Assembly (NCBI GenBank): GCA_947499955.1
Contig: CANMQI010000002.1
Location: forward strand, 372,001 to 436,000
Length of the DNA: 64,000 nt
Source of the DNA: an uncultured Granulosicoccus sp.
Lineage (GTDB): Bacteria; Pseudomonadota; Gammaproteobacteria; Granulosicoccales; Granulosicoccaceae
Reading direction: 5' to 3'
Positions 44,488-54,351 of this stretch are shown here, one piece after another. The notes under the pieces are model-generated. The model saw nothing but the letters and a program-made list of their open reading frames with translations, did not search any database and was not told where the DNA came from. Position 1 is the stretch's first letter. The number at the start of each line of letters is the position of its first letter. Both the position numbers and the translations under genes were made by a program.

Positions 44488-45801
44488 CTAGACCAGCACG
44501 TCGATCTGTTCCATGTTGTCGCCGCCGAAGATGGCGCGGTAGCGCGCGATCTCTTCGGCAGGCCCGGTAGCCTTGTCGAAGTTGTCGGACAGTTTGACGG
44601 TTGGTTTGCCATCCGCATGGGTGACCTTGCAGACCAGTGAAATCGCCTTCATCTGCGGGTTGTTGACGGTTGCGCAGTCGCTGAAATCATTGGTCAGATG
44701 AGTACCCCAGCCGAAGCTGAGCCGCACACGGCCATTGAACTGCTTGTAGACCTGCTCGATGGTGTCCACCGTCAGCCCATCCGAGAAGATCAGCAACTTC
44801 TGGCTGGGATCCTGTCCGCGCTCCACCCACCACTGGATCAGTTCCTCGCCACCAGCGATGGGCTCCTTGGAATCAATCCGGAAGCCACTCCATTCACCGA
44901 CCCAGTCCGGGGCCTCCTTCAGGAAGGCCGTGGTGCCGTAGGTGTCCGGCAGCACGATCAGCAGATTGCCGTCGTAGGTACGGCTCCAGTGTTTCAGTAC
45001 GCGATAGGGCGCCTGGCGCAGGTCTTCATCATTCTTTGACAGGGCCGCCTCGACCATGGGCAGTTCGTGTGCATTGGTACCGATGGCATCAAGATCGAGA
45101 TCCATGGCCATCAGCACATTGCTGGTACCGGTGAACTTCTTGCCCAGGCCTTCCTTCATGGCTGCAATACACCATCGCTGCCACAGAAAGCTGTGACGTC
45201 GGCGGGTTCCGAAGTCGGCGATTTTCAGATCAGGCAGCTGATCGAGGCGCAGTACCTTTTCCCATAACTTGGCCTTGGCACGGGCATACAGCACATCCAG
45301 TTCGAAGCGACCGACCCCATGCATGGCAGCGCGTGAACGCAACTCGCTGATGATGGACAATACCGGTATTTCCCACAAGGAGATGTCGGCCCATTCACCT
45401 TCGAAATCGATCAGATACTGGCCATCTTCGACCCGCAGCTTGTATTCGGGCAGGCGGTAGTGGCGCAGCCAGCTGAGAAATTCCTTGGTGAACAGGCGCT
45501 CGCGCCCATAGAAGGTATTACCCGTGAGCCAGATCAGTTCCTTCTTGGTAATGCGGATGGTGCGTGCATGATCAAGCTGTGCGCGCAGCTCCTGCTCATC
45601 GATCTCGTCGGCCAGTCGCACACTGCGGGTTCGATTGATCAGGGAGAAGGTGACAGGGACATTCTTGCGTTCCTTCCAGATGGTCTGCAGCATCAGCAGC
45701 TTGTAGATGTCCGTATCGAGCAGGCTCCGTACGATCGGGTCGAGCTTGAAGTTGTGATCGTAGACACGCGTGGCGATGTCCGGCATGGGGCTTTGAACCA
45801 T
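44488..45801 (-). CDS. pncB: Nicotinate phosphoribosyltransferase PncB
   Basis: Salvages nicotinate to nicotinate mononucleotide for NAD synthesis. The 437-residue protein has the family N-terminus [16 protein letters not shown], the RTRSVRL and [14 protein letters not shown] segments and GTSNVLMA near 240, with the C-terminal [11 protein letters not shown] element. Start ATG 45801 has AGGGA 9 nt upstream; the open frame runs to 45855 without coding support. Confidence 0.93.
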   Translation of the reverse strand: MVQSPMPDIATRVYDHNFKLDPIVRSLLDTDIYKLLMLQTIWKERKNVPVTFSLINRTRSVRLADEIDEQELRAQLDHARTIRITKKELIWLTGNTFYGRERLFTKEFLSWLRHYRLPEYKLRVEDGQYLIDFEGEWADISLWEIPVLSIISELRSRAAMHGVGRFELDVLYARAKAKLWEKVLRLDQLPDLKIADFGTRRRHSFLWQRWCIAAMKEGLGKKFTGTSNVLMAMDLDLDAIGTNAHELPMVEAALSKNDEDLRQAPYRVLKHWSRTYDGNLLIVLPDTYGTTAFLKEAPDWVGEWSGFRIDSKEPIAGGEELIQWWVERGQDPSQKLLIFSDGLTVDTIEQVYKQFNGRVRLSFGWGTHLTNDFSDCATVNNPQMKAISLVCKVTHADGKPTVKLSDNFDKATGPAEEIARYRAIFGGDNMEQIDVLV

Positions 45802-45867
45802 GAAATTCTGTCCCTGTAATGCGATTGTTAAGGCGGTGAAGGAATGCACCGCCAACGGTGTCCAGGT

Positions 45868-47067
45868 TTACTTCAGAAAGGTATCGATACGCTCGATGGC
45901 GCGTTCGATGTTCTCCAGTGAGTTGGCGTAGGACAGGCGGATATAGCCCTCACCATGCACACCGAAATCGGGTCCGCCGATGGTGGCAACACCGGCGTCT
46001 TCGAGCAGCGCGCTTGCCAATGGTTTTGCCTTCCAGCCGGTTTCACTGATGTTGGGGAAGGCATAGAACGCTCCAGTGGGTGTCACACAGCTTACACCGT
46101 CAAGTGCATTGAGCCTGTCAACCACCACCCGCCGGCGCTGGTCAAAGGCACTCATCATCTCGCCAACGGCGTCCTGCGGGCCAGTCAGTGCTTCCAGGGC
46201 TGCATACTGCGCTGCGGCATTCACACAACTCCAGCAATTGACTGCCAGCTTGCGAACGGCCTCGAACAGGGAATCCGGCCAGATGGAATAGCCCAGACGC
46301 CAGCCCGTCATGGCGTAGGTCTTGGACCAGCCATTGAGTAGAATGAGACGATCGCGAATCTCCGGGTAGCCCAGCAAGGTGACGTGCTCGGCACCATCGT
46401 AAGTCATCTGGTCGTAGATCTCGTCTGACAGAATGGCCACCTGCGGGTGTTCGGCCAGGCCGGCAACCAGTTTGTCGATTTCCTCTCTTGGCGTGACGCC
46501 GCCGCAGGGGTTGGCCGGAGAGTTGATGATCAGCAGACGAGTCTGCGGGGTGATCAGCGACAGGGTTTCCTCGGCGGAGAAGGCAAATTGATTGCTCTCC
46601 CGGATGGGGATGGGGACCGGTTTGGCGCCGGTGAATTCAATCATCGAGCGATAGATGGGAAACCCGGGATCGGGGTAGAGAATCTCGGCGCCGGATTCAC
46701 CGAACATCACGATGGCGGCGTACATGGTGACCTTGCCACCCGGCACGATCATGACATTATCGGGGCTGACGGTGGCGCCGTGACGTCGTGCCAGGTCGGC
46801 GCAGACCGCTTCACGCAATGGTGCGATGCCGACGGCAGGTGTGTAACCGTGATGCCCGTCTCGCAACGCCTTGATGGCAGCTTCAACGATATTGTCCGGC
46901 GTCGGGAAATCGGGCTGACCGATACCCAGGTTGATGATGTCGCGGCCACTGGCGGCCAGTTCTCCGGCGCGCGCCAGTACCGCGAAGGCGTTCTCTTCGC
47001 CGATGCGGCTGAATCCGGCGACCGGAGAAATGCAGGCGTGGGATTGCTGGGTCGGTGCTTGGCTCAT
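45868..47067 (-). CDS. Class I/II aminotransferase (aspartate aminotransferase fold)
   Basis: A 399-residue PLP enzyme. NLGIGQPDFPTP near residues 45-56 is the class-I start, INSPANPCGG near 178 and SDEIYD near 212 contact the cofactor, the PLP lysine is in LNGWSKTYAMTGWR near 246, and the last domain has the conserved Arg in GEGYIRLSYA. Relatives include aspartate, alanine and aromatic aminotransferases; the substrate is not decided. Confidence 0.88.
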   Translation of the reverse strand: MSQAPTQQSHACISPVAGFSRIGEENAFAVLARAGELAASGRDIINLGIGQPDFPTPDNIVEAAIKALRDGHHGYTPAVGIAPLREAVCADLARRHGATVSPDNVMIVPGGKVTMYAAIVMFGESGAEILYPDPGFPIYRSMIEFTGAKPVPIPIRESNQFAFSAEETLSLITPQTRLLIINSPANPCGGVTPREEIDKLVAGLAEHPQVAILSDEIYDQMTYDGAEHVTLLGYPEIRDRLILLNGWSKTYAMTGWRLGYSIWPDSLFEAVRKLAVNCWSCVNAAAQYAALEALTGPQDAVGEMMSAFDQRRRVVVDRLNALDGVSCVTPTGAFYAFPNISETGWKAKPLASALLEDAGVATIGGPDFGVHGEGYIRLSYANSLENIERAIERIDTFLK

Positions 47068-47127
47068 GGCTCTCGTGTCGGGCAGGATTGCAGTGTGGGA
47101 GAAGGGGGAAGAGGGGGTCGGGCAGTT

Positions 47128-47457
47128 CTATTGCCGCTCTGGGGTCTCTATGGTGTGGCCATCGAGCTCGGGCTTGACGATCAGCTGGCAGCTCAGACGG
47201 GAATGCTCTCGTCTTTCAGCGGCAACACCTTCCAGCATCTCCAGTTCCATGTCTTCCGGCTCATCGAACAGGGCCGCCGTCGCATCATCCAGATAAACAT
47301 GGCAGGTTGCGCAGATGAGGCTGCCACCACACTCTGCGACGACCTCGTCGATATCATTCTGCACAGCGGTATCCATGACGCTGTCGCCAACTCGGGCATC
47401 GACCGTGCGTACCGTGCCGTCAGCGGATTTGTAGTGAAGTATGATTTCCTGCGTCAT
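47128..47457 (-). CDS. 2Fe-2S ferredoxin (adrenodoxin/putidaredoxin type)
   Basis: A 109-residue electron carrier. The cluster ligands are in CGGSLICATC (three Cys) and the last Cys is in SRLSCQLIV. The acidic helix EPEDMELEML is typical of this class, which serves cytochrome P450 or Rieske-type oxygenases and hydroxylases. ATG 47457 (MTQEIILHY) is chosen over an upstream start at 47520, which adds 21 unrelated residues. It could serve the lipid hydroxylase at 37057 or a partner elsewhere. Confidence 0.85.
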   Translation of the reverse strand: MTQEIILHYKSADGTVRTVDARVGDSVMDTAVQNDIDEVVAECGGSLICATCHVYLDDATAALFDEPEDMELEMLEGVAAERREHSRLSCQLIVKPELDGHTIETPERQ

Positions 47458-47680
47458 GAGTCTGCGTGTTCTTTTATGGGTGAAACCGGTGATGGTATCC
47501 AAGTCGCGGGCTGGCGTCACATCTTGTCCTCACCGTGAACCCGTTTGCAGCTCACCGTCTGAGCTCTGGTGGGAGTTGAACCTACCTCTCAAAATACGCA
47601 TGTCGCGTGGTTCGGTAACACGACGCCGGCTGCGCATGGTGGCATACTGATATGCTTGGGGCATACATGGACGTGCTTTG

Positions 47681-49513
47681 ATGGAACTAGAGCGCAAGAT
47701 TTATCACGAGCAGATTCGGCTGATCTACAATCAGGGACCCGTGCTGGTGGCAGGAGCCACCTTCTGTGCGGTGTTCATCACCCTGTTTCTCTGGCGGCAT
47801 CTACCGCAATCCACCTTGTTGATCTGGCTTGGCGCCGTGGGTGTCACCTCTCTGCTGCGTGTCTGGGTCATCGGGGTCTATCTCAAGGCTGACGAAAGAA
47901 CCCGCGAACAGCTTGTCTGGGGGCCCTTCTTCTGGCTCGGCACGCTCACGGCCGGCATGATATGGGGCGTCTGGCCGCTGATGTTCTATCAGCTGTACAG
48001 CACCGAGTACCTGTTGCTCATCTCCACCATCTTTGCCGGCATGGTGGCTGTCAGTGCCGCGTCGGGATGTGTCTATCTACCCTCCTTTCTGTCCTTTTCC
48101 ATACCGCTGACACTGCCGCTGGCCATCACGCACATTCTCTCGGGCAACGATTCCCTGGTCCTCACGGGGCTGTTGCTCATCATGTTTCTGGCGGTCAATT
48201 TCTTTCTCGCCATTCGGGGGCAGCGCCAGTACCGCGAGCTCATTCGTTCGCAGTTCGAAAATCAGGAACTGATGGAAAGGCTGGCGGGGGAGAAGCGTAT
48301 TGCCGAGCGCGCCATTGTCGCCAAGAGTCGTTTTCTGGCAGCGGCCAGTCATGATCTGCGCCAACCCCTGCATGCGATGGGACTGTTCCTGAGTGCCTTG
48401 CTAAGGCGCGAAAAGGAGCCGTCGAAGATCGAGATCCTGAACGACATGAACAAGTCGGCAGAAGCGCTGAACGGTCTGTTCAACAGCCTGCTGGATGTCT
48501 CGCGGCTGGATGCGGAAATCATCGACTTCAAACCCTCGCACCTGGTGGCCAATGAGCTGTTCGATGGCCTGCGCGCGCAGTTCATGCAACAGGCCGAGGA
48601 CAAGGGAATCGTCTTCAGCATCGATGCCAGATCCCACGTCTTCTTCTGCGATGCCATTCTGCTGGAGCGCGTACTGCGTAACCTGGTGTCCAATGCCATT
48701 CAGTACACGAACCACGGCACGATTTCCATGCGCTGTGAGGAGCATCTGGAAGGCTCCAAGATGGTGATTCTGCGCGACACCGGTATCGGCATACCCGAAG
48801 AGGCGACCGAAGACGTCTTTTCAGAGTATTACCAGCTCAACAATCCGTCTCGGGACCGCAGCAATGGCCTGGGTCTGGGGCTCGCCATTGTCCGTCGCCT
48901 GTGCGAACTGATGGAGATACCGTTGGAAATGGAGTCCGTGGAAGGCAAGGGCACGGTATTTCGACTCATCGTACCGGGCGGCGATCCGGCGCAGCTGAGC
49001 GCTCAAGGCACTCCCGATCCTTCCCCGCTGCAGGCTGAGGGTCGCCAGGTACTGGTCATTGACGACGAGACCCAGGTGCTGCAGAGCATGCGCTATACGC
49101 TGGAAAGCTGGGGCTGCGAAGTCATGCTGGCCGAATCCGCCCGTGATGCGCTGAAGGTCATGGCCCTGACGGATGGCTCGCCCGACCTGATCATCTCCGA
49201 TTTTCGTCTGCGCAACCATCTCAACGGGGTAGACGCGGTAGAGGCCATTCGAGAATCGCTGGAGCGCCCGGTGCCGGCCATCATCATTACCGGTGACACC
49301 TCACCGGAAAGGCTCCGGGAAATATCCGGAACCGGCTTGCACGTCATGCACAAACCGGTCAATCCGGACGAGCTGCAGGCGCTCATGCAGCAGTTCTTCG
49401 ATAGCACGCAGAGCCGCCGCGACAGGCCAGCGCGGGAGGACTCCGACAAGCGCGAAGGCGCCAGTCTGCCTGTCAACTCGACGTGGCAGAGCCCGGAAGT
49501 CGGACTGGCCTGA
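47681..49513 (+). CDS. Hybrid sensor histidine kinase with C-terminal receiver domain
   Basis: A 610-residue membrane sensor. Residues 15-180 form about six helices with no large periplasmic sensor, so it likely senses in or near the membrane. The phosphoacceptor is His224 in AAASHDLRQPLHAMG, with an ATPase domain (NLVSNAIQYT N-box, DTGIGIPEE and GLGLGLAIVRRL G-boxes). The receiver at about 455-570 has its acceptor Asp507 (ISDFRL) and Lys in MHKPV. No partner regulator is adjacent. ATG 47681 or TTG 47678 are both possible. Confidence 0.9.
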   Translation: MELERKIYHEQIRLIYNQGPVLVAGATFCAVFITLFLWRHLPQSTLLIWLGAVGVTSLLRVWVIGVYLKADERTREQLVWGPFFWLGTLTAGMIWGVWPLMFYQLYSTEYLLLISTIFAGMVAVSAASGCVYLPSFLSFSIPLTLPLAITHILSGNDSLVLTGLLLIMFLAVNFFLAIRGQRQYRELIRSQFENQELMERLAGEKRIAERAIVAKSRFLAAASHDLRQPLHAMGLFLSALLRREKEPSKIEILNDMNKSAEALNGLFNSLLDVSRLDAEIIDFKPSHLVANELFDGLRAQFMQQAEDKGIVFSIDARSHVFFCDAILLERVLRNLVSNAIQYTNHGTISMRCEEHLEGSKMVILRDTGIGIPEEATEDVFSEYYQLNNPSRDRSNGLGLGLAIVRRLCELMEIPLEMESVEGKGTVFRLIVPGGDPAQLSAQGTPDPSPLQAEGRQVLVIDDETQVLQSMRYTLESWGCEVMLAESARDALKVMALTDGSPDLIISDFRLRNHLNGVDAVEAIRESLERPVPAIIITGDTSPERLREISGTGLHVMHKPVNPDELQALMQQFFDSTQSRRDRPAREDSDKREGASLPVNSTWQSPEVGLA

Positions 49514-49524
49514 AGGTCAGTCCG
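49501..49524. terminator. Convergent-junction stem-loop
   Basis: CGGACTG (49501-49507) pairs with CAGTCCG (49518-49524) around a 10-nt loop that contains the stop of the hybrid kinase, opposite the antiporter stop at 49517. It is placed to end transcription from both sides, though without T-runs. Confidence 0.45.
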
Positions 49525-50770
49525 CTGCCGGCTTTTCGGCGGTTGCCTTGACCAGCTTGCCGATGGTCAGCCCCTGCAGCAGGATGGAGATCAGGACAAT
49601 GACGTAAGTGACCGATACGATCAGGTCACGCTCGGGGCTGGCAGGGATGGACAGAGCCAATGCCACCGAGATACCGCCTCGCAAACCGCCCCAGGTCAGT
49701 ATCTTGACGGCGTGAGCATTGAAGTCCCGTCCCAGCTTGCGCATGACAAAGACCGGTGCACCGACCGAGATGAAACGGGACAGCAGTACAACGACGGCCA
49801 TCACCATGCCTGCTACCCACACGTCCAGCTCGTGGCTCAGGACCATGACCTCGAGCCCGATTATCAGGAACAACACGGCATTGAGTATTTCGTCAATCAG
49901 TTCCCAGAACGTATCCAGATGCTGCACCGTGGTATTGCTCATGGCATCACGTCGGCCATGATTGCCGATCATCAGACCCGCCATGACCACAGCAATAGGT
50001 GCTGACAGGTGCAGGCCCGCCGCCGCGGTGCTGCCGCCGGCCACCAGTGCCAGGGTCAGCAGAACTTCCACCTGATAGTTGTCCACGCGTTTGAGCATCT
50101 GCAGTGCCAGCCACCCGCAGGCAATCCCGAACAGGGCGCCACCAAAAGCCTCCTGCACGAACAGCAGACCGATATGTTGCAGATTGAAGGCGTCACCGTT
50201 GATGGCCATGCCGAAGATGGCCAGGAAGATGACGATGGCCACGCCGTCGTTGAACAGCGACTCTCCGGCGATCTTGATCTCCAGCGATTTGCTGGCGCCC
50301 GCCGTCTTCAATATGCCCATGACGGCGATGGGATCGGTCGGGGAAATCAATGAGCCGAACAGCAGGCAGAAGATGAACGGCACGCTGAACCCGAACCACT
50401 GGAACACATGGTAGGCACCGCCTGCCACCAGAAACATGCTGGTGATGACCCCGGCCGATGCCAGCAGGCCTATGGTCCATTTGTACTTGAGCAGTTCGCT
50501 CAGATTGATATGCATGGCGCCGGCGAACAGCAGGAAGCCGAGCATGCCATTGAGCAGGGTCTCGTCGAAGTCGATCTGACGGATGATGCCGCTGGCCAGT
50601 TCCTCGGCGTCCGAGAATCCCAGATTGCCCAGCAGTACCAGAGACAGGGAAAAGATCAGGGAGACGACCATGATGCCGATGGTATTCGGCAGCTTGAACG
50701 TACGGTAGTTGACGTAGGCAAATAGTGCCGAAACCGTGATCAGAATGCTGGTGATGGACAGTAATGACAT
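49517..50770 (-). CDS. Cation:proton antiporter (CPA1/NhaP type)
   Basis: A 417-residue membrane protein with about 12 helices. SLISPTDPIAVMGILK near residues 142-157 is the unwound ion-binding motif, GESLFNDGVAIVIFLA near 170-185 contains the conserved ND pair, and TWGGLRGGISVALALS near 357-372 is the conserved Arg motif. This is the Na+/H+ or K+/H+ exchanger pattern of the NhaP group. It lacks the long C-terminal regulatory domain of larger members. Confidence 0.9.
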   Translation of the reverse strand: MSLLSITSILITVSALFAYVNYRTFKLPNTIGIMVVSLIFSLSLVLLGNLGFSDAEELASGIIRQIDFDETLLNGMLGFLLFAGAMHINLSELLKYKWTIGLLASAGVITSMFLVAGGAYHVFQWFGFSVPFIFCLLFGSLISPTDPIAVMGILKTAGASKSLEIKIAGESLFNDGVAIVIFLAIFGMAINGDAFNLQHIGLLFVQEAFGGALFGIACGWLALQMLKRVDNYQVEVLLTLALVAGGSTAAAGLHLSAPIAVVMAGLMIGNHGRRDAMSNTTVQHLDTFWELIDEILNAVLFLIIGLEVMVLSHELDVWVAGMVMAVVVLLSRFISVGAPVFVMRKLGRDFNAHAVKILTWGGLRGGISVALALSIPASPERDLIVSVTYVIVLISILLQGLTIGKLVKATAEKPAAD

Positions 50771-50925
50771 GTGTGCCGGGATATCGGAGAGAGGAGGTGG
50801 TTAGCGTAGCGCATGCAACCACGCCAGGGGGCGGCCATGAGCTGTGACTGAGCCGAGATAATCCGTCAGCAGGTTTCTTCGCGGTACACTGCCGCCCCAT
50901 TGTCCACTACCGATCTGTTACCCAC

Positions 50926-51684
50926 GTGTCCTGCAAGCCCGCATCGTGTCAGAGCGCTCCGGAATATCTCGTGCGGGTATCCTCACGGGCACGCCGCTTG
51001 AGCCTGCGTGTCGAGCCGGGACGAGGGGTCATCGTGACCCTGCCCCGTGGCGCCTCCCGGCAGCAGATACCGGCCTTTGTTGCCCGGCATCGGCAATGGA
51101 TAGAGGCGCGGCTGGCAGAATCGGCGCGGCAGACACCCGAGCGTTTCAGACAGTGGCCGCCTCGGCAGCTTGATCTGCCGGCCATCGATCGGGTGCTGGA
51201 GTTGTCTTTTGGCGGGCAGGGGAACGGTATACCCGAAAACAGGACAGAGCTGACAGCCGGTAATGTTGGTCGCACGCAGGCATTGCAGCTCGAGTCCTGC
51301 AGCGAGGATCGTGCGGCGGTGGTGGCCGAACTGCAAGTTGCGCTGAAAGCGCTGGCCAGGCAGTACTTTCCCGTGCGGCTGGGCATGCTGGCAGAGCGCC
51401 ATGCGTTGAGCTACCAGCGTGTGCAGATTCGTGGTCAGCGCACCCGCTGGGGCAGTTGCTCATCCAGAGGCACGATCAGCCTGAATTACAAACTGCTCTT
51501 CCTGTCTCCTGCACTGGTGGACTATGTGCTGCTGCACGAGCTGGCTCACACGCGACAGATGGATCATTCGCCGGCATTCTGGCGCCAACTGACTTCCATG
51601 CTTGCCGATGCGCGGCAGCTCGACAAGATGCTCGGCCAGGCCGGGCGAGAAGTCCCTCCCTGGATGGACTTGCATTCCGGCTGA
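50926..51684 (+). CDS. YgjP-like (M48-type) metallopeptidase
   Basis: A 252-residue protein of the DUF45/YgjP family with the standard build: an N-terminal beta-rich part (VSSRARRLSLRVEPGRGVIVTLP), the TRWGSCSSRGTISLNYKL motif near residue 170 and the zinc site HELAHTRQMDHSPAFW near 204. The start is the GTG at 50926. Related to SprT-type and bacterial Wss1-like proteases; substrate unknown. It is divergent from the antiporter. Confidence 0.88.
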   Translation: MSCKPASCQSAPEYLVRVSSRARRLSLRVEPGRGVIVTLPRGASRQQIPAFVARHRQWIEARLAESARQTPERFRQWPPRQLDLPAIDRVLELSFGGQGNGIPENRTELTAGNVGRTQALQLESCSEDRAAVVAELQVALKALARQYFPVRLGMLAERHALSYQRVQIRGQRTRWGSCSSRGTISLNYKLLFLSPALVDYVLLHELAHTRQMDHSPAFWRQLTSMLADARQLDKMLGQAGREVPPWMDLHSG

Positions 51685-51773
51685 GCCCTGCAAACCCTGT
51701 GAAGGCACGAAAACACACATTTTCTTTGCATTTTCAGTCGCTTTGAACTAGCGCCAGACCTTTTAAATCCGAC

Positions 51774-51801
51774 TTTAACCTTCTGAATATTCTGCTATTC
51801 T
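51774..51801 (+). promoter_or_regulatory. Possible promoter for the MotA-like gene
   Basis: TTTAAC (51774-51779) and TATTCT (51796-51801) are spaced 16 bp in a distinctly AT-rich stretch (51716-51810) upstream of the MotA-like/PilZ pair. The boxes match sigma-70 consensus only moderately. Confidence 0.3.
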
Positions 51802-51876
51802 TTTTGGACGATTCACTCGGGCAGCACAATTTTACCGTAGTGACAAGCCCATACTCATCCGGCGTCAACCCTTATC

Positions 51877-52650
51877 GTGTCACTGACGACTTCAGAAGAA
51901 TTATTCGTGCGCAAACAACAGAGCGTTGAAGTCTGGCAAGTCATCCCGCTGATTCTGGCGGCGGCATTGCTGACCATTGGCCTGGCCATGTTTCTCAGCG
52001 GTACTGAAAAGCTGGTAGACGTGGTGCAGCCTGTTATCGTGGTATTTGGCGGTGCGCTGGCAAGCCTGCTACTGACCTTTTCGACGGCGCATATAGGGCA
52101 GGCCCTGCAGCTTGCGCTCATACGCGGCGTCCGTGGTGGCACGGCGCCGGAGCAGATGATCCGCGCCATGCTGAAAGTCTGCGATATCAGCCGACGTGAC
52201 GGTTTGCTGGGCGTTGCCGATATTCGTTCCAATTCAGAACAGGTAGAAGAGGTCTGCTTCCTGATCGGTCAGGCCGCTGATGAAACCACCATACGTTTTG
52301 CGCTGGAAAGGCGCCTGGCCAATGAACATCTGCAGCACAAGATGACGACTGATGTCTTCCTGTTCACGTCTATCTATGCTGTGTTGATAGGAACACTGGG
52401 GTCCTTGTTGCTGTTTGTCTCGAGACTGGAGCCAACGGTACTGGGGAATACGTTCCTGCCGTTCGTCTGTGGCGTCAGCCTTGCAATCCTGATGTGTATT
52501 CTGCTGGGGCGACTGCGAGCGTCGCATTTGCGTGAACTGATCATGACTGAGATTGCCTACCGGGGAGCAGCCATGATTCTTGAAGATAACAATGTGCAGA
52601 GACTGCGGAGCCGGCTAGCCTTGCTGGTACCCCCGGGACTCCGACGTTAA
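51877..52650 (+). CDS. MotA/TolQ-like membrane protein without a partner
   Basis: A 257-residue protein with four helices: near residues 22-42, 50-70, 155-180 and 190-210. The loop IRAMLKVCDISRRDGLLGVADI between helices 2 and 3 has the MotA pattern. In helix 3, MotA has a conserved proline (APxxGMIGT); here the stretch is TSIYAVLIGTLGS, with the proline lost. No MotB/ExbD/TolR gene follows; a PilZ gene does. The start is GTG at 51877 or 51907; the latter has AGAAGA upstream. A role as an ion-driven motor is uncertain; a c-di-GMP-linked membrane device is possible. Confidence 0.7.
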   Translation: MSLTTSEELFVRKQQSVEVWQVIPLILAAALLTIGLAMFLSGTEKLVDVVQPVIVVFGGALASLLLTFSTAHIGQALQLALIRGVRGGTAPEQMIRAMLKVCDISRRDGLLGVADIRSNSEQVEEVCFLIGQAADETTIRFALERRLANEHLQHKMTTDVFLFTSIYAVLIGTLGSLLLFVSRLEPTVLGNTFLPFVCGVSLAILMCILLGRLRASHLRELIMTEIAYRGAAMILEDNNVQRLRSRLALLVPPGLRR

Positions 52651-52662
52651 GGTGTAAAACAG

Positions 52663-53043
52663 ATGAATGACATTGCGGTCAAGGCCGTAGTCAGTGGACG
52701 CGCGGCCTATCAGGTGGTTCCGGATCCAGATGATCCGATCATCCTGCAGATCGACGGTAAACTGAGCCGGGTGCTGGATATCAGCGCCAACGGGTTCACC
52801 ATGCCACCGAATATCGTGAATTCCGGACGACGGTACCCCTTCAGTCTGGATTTGCCGACGGCCAAGATTCCGGTAGCAGGCTACGTTGATGCCTTGCCGG
52901 GACAGCCGGATGAAAGTGTGCAGTGTGTTTTCGTCAATCTCAGTGCCGATGAAGCCGACGCTATTCACCACTATGTGCTGATTCGTCAGAAGGATGCGAT
53001 TCGTTCCATCCGCTCCTCGGGATCTTCCAGCTCAGGGTTCTAG
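52663..53043 (+). CDS. PilZ-domain protein
   Basis: A 126-residue cytoplasmic protein. ISANGF, as part of the D-x-S-x-x-G motif (DISANG), is near residues 43-48, as in PilZ cyclic-di-GMP receptors. The arginine motif RxxxR is not complete: the matching stretch GRAAYQV has one Arg and Gln at the second place, so nucleotide binding may be weak or absent. It lies 12 bp after the MotA-like gene and 8 bp before zapE, suggesting one transcript. Confidence 0.7.
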   Translation: MNDIAVKAVVSGRAAYQVVPDPDDPIILQIDGKLSRVLDISANGFTMPPNIVNSGRRYPFSLDLPTAKIPVAGYVDALPGQPDESVQCVFVNLSADEADAIHHYVLIRQKDAIRSIRSSGSSSSGF

Positions 53044-53051
53044 TAGTTGCC

Positions 53052-54161
53052 ATGCCGCTTTCACGTTACGAAGAGGAGGTGCGGGCAGGTGTGCTTGCAC
53101 CCGACGCAGAACAACGAGCGGTCATGCTGCGCCTGGAGGCCATTGGCAACGAGCTGATCAGGCGACGCAGCTGGCGTGAGCCTTCACGCTCGCTGTTTGC
53201 CCGCTGGATCAAGCCGACAGACAGTCAGGTGCACGGTGTGCGCGGGCTCTATCTGTGGGGTGGAGTAGGGCGCGGCAAGACGCATCTGTGCGATCTGTTT
53301 TTCGAGGCATTGCCTCTGGAGCAGAAGGTTCGCCTGCACTTCCATCGCTTCATGCAGCAGATTCATACCGATCTCAGAGCGCTGGAAGGCGTCGAGGATC
53401 CGCTGGATCGGGTCGCAGACGATTGGGCGTCACGTGCCAAACTGCTTTTACTGGATGAAATTCATGTCAATGACATCACGGACGCCATGCTGCTGGGTGT
53501 TCTGCTGACCGCACTGTTCAAACGTGGAGTGACGCTGGTCACGACATCGAATGTTGCCCCGGATGGGCTGTATCGGGATGGCTTGCAGCGAGCACGGTTC
53601 CTGCCCGCCATCGCACAGATCTGCAAACACACCGACGTGGTCGAAATGGTCGGGGTCACGGATTATCGCCTGCGACATCTGCAGACTCAGCCCATTTACA
53701 GTATCAGCCCCTTCACGGATGGCAAGGCGCCAACCCGCACACGTCAGATCATGCAATCGCATTTTGATCAACTGCGCACTGCAGCGGAATACTCCGACGA
53801 GGAGATCACGCTCAACAGTCGGAAGGTACCGGTAATGGGTGTGTCAGGGGATCTGGCGTGGTTCTCGTTCGACACGCTGTGCAATACGGCACGCTCCACG
53901 GCCGATTATATCGAGATAGCCAGCCGCTTTCGAACGGTCATGATCAGCGATATCCCGATCATGGATAGCCGTACGGATGATGCTGCGCGGCGCTTTGTGA
54001 ATCTGGTGGATGAGTTCTACGATCGACATACCAAGCTGATCGTCTCTGCCGAAGCCCGGGCGGACAAGCTGTATACCGGTCAGCGGCTGGCATTCGAATT
54101 CGAGCGAGCGGCCAGTCGCCTGTTCGAGATGCAGAGCTCGGACTATCTGGCAACAGAGTAG
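53052..54161 (+). CDS. zapE: Cell division ATPase ZapE (AFG1 family)
   Basis: A 369-residue AAA-type ATPase that acts at the Z-ring late in division and in protein quality control. Walker A is GGVGRGKTHL near residues 69-78, Walker B is LLLLDEIHV near 131-139, and RGVTLVTTSNVAPDGLY (sensor region) is near 157-173. Length is normal. The gene directly follows the PilZ gene and ends 142 bp before a strong terminator. Confidence 0.93.
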   Translation: MPLSRYEEEVRAGVLAPDAEQRAVMLRLEAIGNELIRRRSWREPSRSLFARWIKPTDSQVHGVRGLYLWGGVGRGKTHLCDLFFEALPLEQKVRLHFHRFMQQIHTDLRALEGVEDPLDRVADDWASRAKLLLLDEIHVNDITDAMLLGVLLTALFKRGVTLVTTSNVAPDGLYRDGLQRARFLPAIAQICKHTDVVEMVGVTDYRLRHLQTQPIYSISPFTDGKAPTRTRQIMQSHFDQLRTAAEYSDEEITLNSRKVPVMGVSGDLAWFSFDTLCNTARSTADYIEIASRFRTVMISDIPIMDSRTDDAARRFVNLVDEFYDRHTKLIVSAEARADKLYTGQRLAFEFERAASRLFEMQSSDYLATE

Positions 54162-54271
54162 TTGTCTGCGCAGACGGAGCGCAGGGATCCTGCCGGCTTG
54201 AGCTGATGCTGGAAGGGGGCCGTCGAGCGCTTGTGGCTTGTCGGGCGTCGAGGCCTGAATTCACTCGAGTG

Positions 54272-54335
54272 GAGAGCCCTGAAGCTCAGGGTTCTCCGGA
54301 AATCCGGCACTCACGCTGAGTGCCGGACCCTTTTT
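54272..54335 (+). terminator. Terminator after zapE (hairpin with T-run), preceded by a second stem
   Basis: TCCGGCACTCA (54303-54313) pairs perfectly with TGAGTGCCGGA (54317-54327) across a CGC loop, followed by CCCTTTTT. This is a textbook rho-independent terminator on the plus strand. A second hairpin, GAGAGCCCTGA / TCAGGGTTCTC (54272-54296, one G-T pair), lies just before it. The pair sits between convergent zapE and typA and could stop both. Confidence 0.85.
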
Positions 54336-54351
54336 CATTGCCTGCGATTGA

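Noticed and set aside
47572-47582. GGTTCAACTCC on the minus strand, similar to the T-arm of a tRNA or tmRNA
   Set aside because: The flanking stem has a mismatch, no acceptor or anticodon stem can be drawn, and the sequence needed for a tmRNA body is the coding region of the hybrid kinase.
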